DNA from: Akkermansiaceae bacterium UBA6138
GTDB lineage: Bacteria; Verrucomicrobiota; Verrucomicrobiia; Verrucomicrobiales; DEV007
Direction of reading: 5' to 3'
Assembly (NCBI GenBank): GCA_002422425.1
Contig: DIVG01000046.1
Coordinates: 54,556 to 72,301 of the forward strand
DNA: 17,746 nucleotides
In this document: in pieces, positions 13,174 to 17,746 of the stretch
How positions within the stretch are numbered: the stretch's first letter is position 1
Layout: each line of letters opens with the position of its first letter
Translations under genes and position numbers: made by a program
Notes under the pieces: model-generated
What the model saw: the letters and a program-made list of their open reading frames with translations, nothing else
What the model was told of the DNA's origin: nothing
Databases searched by the model: none

Positions 13174-15933
13174 ATGATGAGTGAATCACCGGGCGGGACT
13201 TCCCCCGTTGCTTCTCCGGCACCCAAGTTTTCGGTTATCATTCCCCTCGGATTTCATCGGGAGTTATGGGATGAATGTCTTGAGGGCTGGAGGCGGCAGA
13301 CCGGGATTGCCGGCGATCAATACGAACTGATCCTTGCCCTGCCCGGCCCCTTCTCGCCTCGGGATACCGCACGGGTGAGGGAGAATCTGCGTTCCTCTGA
13401 CCGGGCGATCCATTACCCATTTACCCACGACATGGAATTGATCGCGGCAGCCGCCGGGGAAGCCCGGGGGGAATTTTTCGTTTTTACGGAATCTCATTGC
13501 ATCCCCTCGGAAGACTTCCTCTCTTCGGCGGAGAGCACTTTCGAGGCGCATCCGGAATGGAGTGCGTTCAGCGGGCATTCGGTTCCGGTGACTCACAACC
13601 TCCTTTCGGAAGTGGAAGCAGAGATGTATGACGCGGACATAAAACGTCACCTTACCGCCCACCCCTGGCTGAATGTACTGGATCAGTGTTTTCTCATTCG
13701 TCGCACTTCCTACGCGGAAGTCGGTGGGGTTGAAGCTGAATACGGGCATTACGCCGAATGGGTAATCGCCTCCCGTCTCAAGGAAGCGGGCTTCGCGGTC
13801 GGTTATAGCGCGGAGGTCAGGATTCGCCATTATTATTGCGGAGATCTTACGGAACTTGAAGAATTTGCGATAGACTTCGGGGCAGGTCAGGTTCGATACC
13901 GTCGTGATTATGGCCTGCCGGGTAATGGCGAGGGAATAGACAGTCCGTCTCTCTGGGAAAACCGTGACGCGATGAACCGCCGTAATGCCCGCCGTATGCT
14001 TGCCATGCTTCTCCGGGATTTTGGCTCTTTTCCGTTGAAAATTGACGCAAATCGAATCCGTCGGGGTCTGCTTTGGATGAGCCGGGCTCTTCTTGGCATG
14101 GCAGCGGATTCTCTGGCACTCCATTGCCGTTTGCGAAAATGGAGGAAGGCTACGGTGCGGGCGCTCGCTGCCGGGGACCGAAAGTCGGCTGCGGCTTCGT
14201 ACATCGAGCTGAATGATACCGCGTGCCGGATAGGGCAGCTGAGGGAACTGAGGCGAAAACCACCGCGATCCCGGGACTTCCCCGTGACGCGGAACGACAG
14301 CGGAGTTTGGCTTCCCTCAGATGACAGCGCTGCGATTCTTGCGGGTTTTGAGGCGAGTTCCGACAGTAACGGAACCCGTTTCATCTGGTCATCCCCTGAA
14401 GCCATGATAAGGCTTCCCGTTCCGCCCGGGCGATTCAGGATTCAAATCAACTCACCCGCTCTCCAAAGCGGTGGACCGGTCGGAACGATACGTTTTTTCA
14501 ATCAGGGAAGGCAACTGGACCCGGGCGGAATCGAGTTCCGGAATGGCAGCGCGGCTTTTACGGTGGAGCTTGAGGATGCCGACGGAGCATGGCTTGGCTG
14601 GGTGGCACCGGAACAAAGATTCGAAAACGACGGCAGAGCTCTCGGACTGATTATTTATTCGATCAGCTGGGGGAGGGAGTCTCCCGGAATTTTCGGAATT
14701 CGCCCGGTGGACCTGAAGGTGCCGGTCTACTTCCTGCACATCATGAAGTCCATGGGCACGGCCGCCCGACTTTCGATTGATAATGCATTTACGAGAAGTG
14801 AACTATTTTTGCCGGAGATTGATTTCTATCACCAGGCCGAGATCCCTCAGGCAAAGAAGGCGCATACCCGGGATAAACTCCTTTACCGTGGCCACTTCGG
14901 ATGGGGACTGATTGATGCCCTTGGTCTCCATCCCTGTTCCGTCATCACCACCCTGCGCGATCCGGAGGAGCGGATCCTGTCTCTCTTCGACTACCAGAGA
15001 AAGCTCGGCAGGACCGCCCCCGGGGGAAATCTGGAAACATTTCTGAGAGACGAGTTTCAGTTGTCCGATTCGATGATCCGCTACTTTTTGCCCGGTGGAA
15101 TCAAACCTGCCATGAAAGGGGTTGCAGAAAAGGAGGTCGCGATGGAGGCACACCTGCCGGGCGCTCTTGAGAACCTCCAAAGATGTCGCCTTGTTACGTT
15201 ACAGGAGTTTCCGGAGGATTCACTCCTCATGCTTTGTCACGCGGTCGGCGCGTGGCCGCCGGAACCCGGTCAAAAGGTTAATGCCGGTTGTCGTCTTTCG
15301 GTGAAGGACACGCTTCCCCCGCCTGTCCGCGACCTGCTGAGACGTCTCGCCAGTGCTGACAACAGACTTTACGACGAAGGAAAGAAGCTCTTCGATGAAC
15401 ATCGAACCCGAACCATGGAGGACCTGGCGGTGGACCCTTCTTCAGTCACGGCCGTCGAAGAGGCGAGAGCGGAGCTGCGCCGCCGCATTCGGCGGAAGGC
15501 GGAACCGGTCATCCTGCGAACGCAAGAATGGAGAGCTTCGGATCCCTATTTCGGATCGAATCTCCAGTCCCGCGAATACCACAGGGGGGTCTTTCTCCGC
15601 TGGACGGGTCCCGATATTGAGACCCGCTTTACCTGGGCCTTGCCTTCAAAATCATCGTGGTGGTTTCACATCCAGCTCTTTTCCGCCACTCCGCCGGGCC
15701 ATGCTGTGGCAGCGACTCTCACCGTTAATGGTCAATCGGTTACGCTAAACGCTCATTCTGATGATGGCGGTCCGATTCGGGAATTACGGGCTCACCTTTC
15801 CTCGGAGACCCTGCGCGAATCCGCCGATAACTGGCACGACTTCGTTCTCTCTTCACCTGTCGCCGCACTGCCCGGGGAGAAAGTCAGAGTCATGGGTCTG
15901 TGTCTCAGCGGCTGGGAGTTTAGAGAGGGGTGA
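13174..15933 (+). CDS. Glycosyltransferase family 2 / sulfotransferase-like fusion with two beta-sandwich domains
   Basis: This 919-residue protein has no signal peptide or membrane helix and should be cytosolic. Residues 18-245 are a family 2 (GT-A) glycosyltransferase: FSVIIPLGF at the start, ARGEFFVFTESHCIPSEDFL (97-116) where the metal-binding DxD usually stands, and DQCFLIRRTSYAEVGG (170-185). Residues 250-365 are helical. Residues 378-500 are a predicted beta-sandwich (FIWSSPEAMIRLPVPPGRFR). Residues 516-750 resemble the sulfotransferase family: VYFLHIMKSMGTAARL (518-533, with K525 in the PAPS 5'-phosphosulfate loop) and TTLRDPEERILSLFDYQRK (592-610, R595 and S603 for the 3'-phosphate). 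Residues 785-915 form a second sandwich resembling the first (LRWTGPDIETRF, FHIQL, VMGLCLSGWEF). It probably adds a sugar and sulfates a polysaccharide or glycolipid. It stands alone, opposed in direction to both neighbours, with a good Shine-Dalgarno and, in a sampled stretch, lower G+C than the MoxR cluster. Family assignment of the GT is firm, that of the sulfotransferase good, substrates unknown. Confidence 0.8.
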   Translation: MMSESPGGTSPVASPAPKFSVIIPLGFHRELWDECLEGWRRQTGIAGDQYELILALPGPFSPRDTARVRENLRSSDRAIHYPFTHDMELIAAAAGEARGEFFVFTESHCIPSEDFLSSAESTFEAHPEWSAFSGHSVPVTHNLLSEVEAEMYDADIKRHLTAHPWLNVLDQCFLIRRTSYAEVGGVEAEYGHYAEWVIASRLKEAGFAVGYSAEVRIRHYYCGDLTELEEFAIDFGAGQVRYRRDYGLPGNGEGIDSPSLWENRDAMNRRNARRMLAMLLRDFGSFPLKIDANRIRRGLLWMSRALLGMAADSLALHCRLRKWRKATVRALAAGDRKSAAASYIELNDTACRIGQLRELRRKPPRSRDFPVTRNDSGVWLPSDDSAAILAGFEASSDSNGTRFIWSSPEAMIRLPVPPGRFRIQINSPALQSGGPVGTIRFFNQGRQLDPGGIEFRNGSAAFTVELEDADGAWLGWVAPEQRFENDGRALGLIIYSISWGRESPGIFGIRPVDLKVPVYFLHIMKSMGTAARLSIDNAFTRSELFLPEIDFYHQAEIPQAKKAHTRDKLLYRGHFGWGLIDALGLHPCSVITTLRDPEERILSLFDYQRKLGRTAPGGNLETFLRDEFQLSDSMIRYFLPGGIKPAMKGVAEKEVAMEAHLPGALENLQRCRLVTLQEFPEDSLLMLCHAVGAWPPEPGQKVNAGCRLSVKDTLPPPVRDLLRRLASADNRLYDEGKKLFDEHRTRTMEDLAVDPSSVTAVEEARAELRRRIRRKAEPVILRTQEWRASDPYFGSNLQSREYHRGVFLRWTGPDIETRFTWALPSKSSWWFHIQLFSATPPGHAVAATLTVNGQSVTLNAHSDDGGPIRELRAHLSSETLRESADNWHDFVLSSPVAALPGEKVRVMGLCLSGWEFREG

Positions 15934-15946
15934 ACTCGCTCACCCC
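15927..15946. terminator. Perfect palindrome holding both convergent stop codons
   Basis: GGGGTGA (15927-15933), a six-base loop ACTCGC (15934-15939) and TCACCCC (15940-15946) make a perfect 7-pair hairpin readable on both strands. The TGA of the glycosyltransferase gene and the TGA of the Rieske gene are the symmetrical ends of the two arms. No T run follows on either side, so termination activity is only possible, not shown. Confidence 0.5.
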
Positions 15947-16251
15947 AGACAAACCCCCACTTCCCCGTTCGCCTCTTGAACGGGATAGGTGCGGATGCCG
16001 CAAGGGCTGGGACCGCTGAGAACGGCGCCCGTGCGCAGGTCGAATTCGGCGTAGTGCCAGGGGCAGGCGATGCAGCCGTTTTCGACCGGTCCGAAGGCGA
16101 TCGAGGCGTCGGCGTGGGGGCAGCGGTCCTCAAGGGCGTAGACGACCCCGTCGTGGCGCACGAGGGCGAGGCGGTGTCCGTCGACTTGATACGGTCGACC
16201 CCTCCCTTCCTCAAGGTCTTCGGAGCGGGCGATGGGTTGGAATTGGTTCAT
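15940..16251 (-). CDS. Small Rieske [2Fe-2S] ferredoxin-like protein
   Basis: The 103-residue protein is a single Rieske domain. The first ligand pair is C44 and H46 in DRCPHADASIAFG, the second C63 and H66 in IACPWHYAEFDLRTG. All four ligands of a [2Fe-2S] cluster are present, and the DLRTG turn and the ending (YPVQEANGEVGVCLG) are typical of stand-alone Rieske ferredoxins and NirD-like proteins. No signal peptide or membrane helix is seen, so it should be a soluble cytosolic electron carrier. It starts 20 bases after gluQ on the same strand and is probably co-transcribed. No oxygenase, nitrite reductase or reductase partner is in the window, so its electron acceptor cannot be named. It ends six bases from the converging glycosyltransferase gene. 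Confidence 0.88.
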   Translation of the reverse strand: MNQFQPIARSEDLEEGRGRPYQVDGHRLALVRHDGVVYALEDRCPHADASIAFGPVENGCIACPWHYAEFDLRTGAVLSGPSPCGIRTYPVQEANGEVGVCLG

Positions 16252-16271
16252 ATCGGGAGGGGGATAGAGCC

Positions 16272-17168
16272 TCAGGAAGGTTCCGTGTGAAACGGTCGGA
16301 TTCGGCGGGCTCCTTCGTCGTTAAATCCAAGTTCCGCCCTGAGGGCGGCGGCGGTGACGCCGGATTCGCGGAGAGATTTCAGGGTGATGGCGCGGTCCCT
16401 CTTGGCGAGCCTGGCGCCGTCTGTGCCAGTAAGGAGAGGATGATGGAGGTAAGTGGGGACAGGGTAACCGAGGAGCGCCTGGAGCACGCGATGGAGATGG
16501 GTCGCCTCGAAAAGATCGACACCGCGAATGATGTCGGTGACCCCCTGGAAGGCGTCGTCGTGGACGACCGCGAGGTGGTAACTCGTTCCGATGTCTTTGC
16601 GGACAAGGACGGCGTCACCGAGGCGTTCGGGCCTGGCCTGCTGCAGACCGTGGACGGCGTCGGTCCAGGTAAGGTCGGAGCCGGTCCTGGCAAGCGCTTT
16701 TTCGAGGTCGAGACGGAGGGCGTGGGGGTGACCGGCGGCGAGACGTGCCTCGCGTTCCCCGCGAGAGAGTTGTCGGCAGAGCCCGGGATAGAGGGGGCCC
16801 TCGCTGCCGTGGGGAGCGTATCCGGCCCGGTTTATCTCGCGCAGAATGTCGCTGCGGGTGCAGAAGCAGGGATACAGGTAGCCGGCTTCGGAAAGAGATC
16901 GCGCGGCGGCGGCGAAATCGTTGCGGTGTTCGCGCTGGTGGCGGACGGGGCTTTCCCACTCAAGCCCCAGCCAGGCCAGGTCCTCAAAAATGGCGGCGGT
17001 ATTCTCCGCCGTGCAGCGGGTCGGGTCGATGTCTTCGATGCGCAGGAGAAAACGCCCACCCCGCTCGCGGGCGAAGGTGTGGGCGAGCAGGGCCGAGTAA
17101 GCGTGGCCCTTGTGGAGTAAGCCGGTCGGGCTCGGGGCGAAGCGGACGACAATGGGCGGGACGGACAT
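16272..17168 (-). CDS. gluQ: Glutamyl-queuosine tRNA(Asp) synthetase
   Basis: The 298-residue protein is a truncated glutamyl-tRNA synthetase homologue that has the catalytic core but lacks the anticodon-binding domain; full GltX is much longer. It activates glutamate with ATP and transfers it to the queuosine base of tRNA(Asp), not to the tRNA 3' end. Visible motifs are RFAPSPTG (9-16), the HIGH-type site as HKGH (19-22), RIEDIDPTR (43-51), the zinc site C101-x-C103 with Y127 and C131 (PCFCTR and YPGLCR), DIIRGVDLFEATHLHR (212-227), and the KMSKS-type loop as RLAKRD (253-258). The lysine in the HIGH motif is unusual. The ATG at 17168 has no Shine-Dalgarno, and a good promoter (17188-17215) implies a very short leader. 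It is followed by the Rieske gene on the same strand. Confidence 0.93.
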   Translation of the reverse strand: MSVPPIVVRFAPSPTGLLHKGHAYSALLAHTFARERGGRFLLRIEDIDPTRCTAENTAAIFEDLAWLGLEWESPVRHQREHRNDFAAAARSLSEAGYLYPCFCTRSDILREINRAGYAPHGSEGPLYPGLCRQLSRGEREARLAAGHPHALRLDLEKALARTGSDLTWTDAVHGLQQARPERLGDAVLVRKDIGTSYHLAVVHDDAFQGVTDIIRGVDLFEATHLHRVLQALLGYPVPTYLHHPLLTGTDGARLAKRDRAITLKSLRESGVTAAALRAELGFNDEGARRIRPFHTEPS

Positions 17169-17187
17169 TCGGAAATAAGCTTTGAGG

Positions 17188-17215
17188 ATTGTAGCAAATC
17201 CGGGTCGGTCGGCAA
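17188..17215 (-). promoter_or_regulatory. Candidate promoter of gluQ-Rieske operon
   Basis: On the minus strand TTGCCG (17210-17215) and TACAAT (17188-17193) are 16 bases apart; the -10 box matches consensus in five of six positions. Transcription would begin near 17181, only about 13 bases before the ATG at 17168, too short for an ordinary Shine-Dalgarno leader. Confidence 0.5.
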
Positions 17216-17384
17216 GAGCGGCGGTGGTTGGCGGCGCAACCCGCTCGCAATTGTTTCCACGGACGATGCACCCTCCGTCTTTTCCGCGCGTAGAGTTTGA
17301 ACGCTCATCCCTCGAACGCGTCTACCGTGCATACGCGCCGCAAGCGGTTTGACCGAATGCATGCCGCCGTTCAAATTGACTCCC
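17216..17384. other. Divergent intergenic region between gluQ and the PD40 protein gene
   Basis: Apart from the gluQ promoter the gap holds no evident gene. TTGAAC at 17297-17302 might serve as a -35 box for the plus-strand gene, but no convincing -10 box follows. A small inverted repeat CGCGT/ACGCG lies at 17317-17321 and 17333-17337. I see no Shine-Dalgarno before the candidate starts. Confidence 0.35.
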
Positions 17385-17746
17385 ATGCTTCCCATGATCA
17401 AACCTGTCGTTCCCCGTTCTCTCCCCGCGCCAAAGAGGGTTTTTTCAGTCGTGATACCCTGCCTGCTCCTCGCTGGAGTGATTGTGCTGGCGCAGGACGC
17501 CAGAAAAGCGGAAGAGGCGTCCGCTGATCCGGAGGCGGCAGCCCGGGCGGAGGCGAAGCTGCTCTCGGGGATACGCCAGCTCACCTTCGAGGGCCTGCGG
17601 GCGGGAGAGGGTTATTTCTCGGCAGACGGAAAAAAAATGGTCTTCCAGAGTGAGCGCGAGGAGGGCAATCCCTTTTACCAGATCTATCAGCTCGACCTTG
17701 AGACGGGCGATACGGAGCGCATTTCCCCCGGCACCGGCAAGACGAC
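17385..17746 (+). CDS. Secreted PD40/TolB-like beta-propeller protein, C-terminus cut by window edge
   Basis: About 120 codons are visible before the right edge; the frame stays open throughout. The N-terminus has a basic stretch (PRSLPAPKRVF) followed by a hydrophobic core SVVIPCLLLAGVIVLAQ, consistent with a signal peptide or membrane anchor, so the protein should be exported. After an acidic, Ala-rich linker comes GIRQLTFEGLRAGEGYFSAD, then GKKMVFQSEREEGNPFYQIY and LDLETGDTERISPG. This is the first blade of a WD40-like PD40 (TolB-type) propeller, highly conserved in secreted proteins of Verrucomicrobia and Planctomycetes. The ATG at 17385 is chosen provisionally; in-frame ATGs also occur at 17361 and 17394 and none has a Shine-Dalgarno. 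Members may carry catalytic or binding domains after the propeller that cannot be seen here, so no function is assigned. Confidence 0.75.
   Translation, partial: MLPMIKPVVPRSLPAPKRVFSVVIPCLLLAGVIVLAQDARKAEEASADPEAAARAEAKLLSGIRQLTFEGLRAGEGYFSADGKKMVFQSEREEGNPFYQIYQLDLETGDTERISPGTGKT

Noticed and set aside
13264..14124. 286-codon minus-strand open frame within the glycosyltransferase gene
   Set aside because: The opposite strand encodes a clear GT2 domain over the same bases; the antisense product shows no family features.
15940..16251. Nitrite reductase small subunit (nirD)
   Set aside because: The Rieske domain is similar, but no nitrite reductase large subunit is present in the window and the ligand motifs are those of generic Rieske ferredoxins.
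16272..17168. Ordinary glutamyl-tRNA synthetase (gltX)
   Set aside because: At 298 residues it lacks the anticodon-binding domain and carries the GluQ-type CxC...YxxxC zinc site.

Overview
The window is a G+C-rich, gene-dense piece of bacterial chromosome, most probably from a member of the PVC group and most likely Verrucomicrobiota. This is an inference from three things: the gene families (a MoxR/DUF58/BatA/VWA/large coiled-coil cluster ending in a terpene-cyclase-fold protein, a PA14 domain, and a conserved secreted PD40/TolB-like propeller); start codons that mostly lack a Shine-Dalgarno sequence; and short near-tandem repeats filling the gaps between genes. No RNA gene, insertion sequence, integrase or CRISPR array is visible.

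Left two thirds (1-12843, all minus strand): six co-directional genes that look like one transcription unit. In transcription order they are a MoxR-family AAA+ ATPase, a DUF58 protein, a BatA-like membrane protein with a VWA domain and an embedded PA14 domain, a second large VWA-type membrane protein with a GATase-like segment, a 1214-residue membrane-anchored coiled-coil protein (DUF4175-like), and a secreted terpene-cyclase-fold (squalene/hopene-cyclase-like repeat) protein cut by the left edge. MoxR ATPases usually act with VWA proteins as chaperone-like remodelling machines. Here the ATPase and DUF58 protein would be cytosolic, and the three large proteins would form a membrane module with big extracytoplasmic domains. 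The substrate is unknown.

Centre (12844-15933): a 330-base divergent intergenic region with candidate promoters in both directions and a strong hairpin. It is followed by a solitary plus-strand gene for a 919-residue protein that joins a family 2 glycosyltransferase, a beta-sandwich, a sulfotransferase-like domain and a second, similar beta-sandwich. It has a clear Shine-Dalgarno and, in a sampled stretch, lower G+C than the cluster. It may both transfer a sugar and sulfate a surface polysaccharide, and it is the best candidate here for something undescribed.

Right end (15940-17746): a minus-strand pair, gluQ (glutamyl-queuosine tRNA(Asp) synthetase) then a small Rieske [2Fe-2S] protein. The Rieske gene converges on the glycosyltransferase gene so tightly that both TGA stop codons lie in one perfect 20-base palindrome. 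On the plus strand, divergent from gluQ, begins a secreted PD40/TolB-like beta-propeller protein cut by the right edge.
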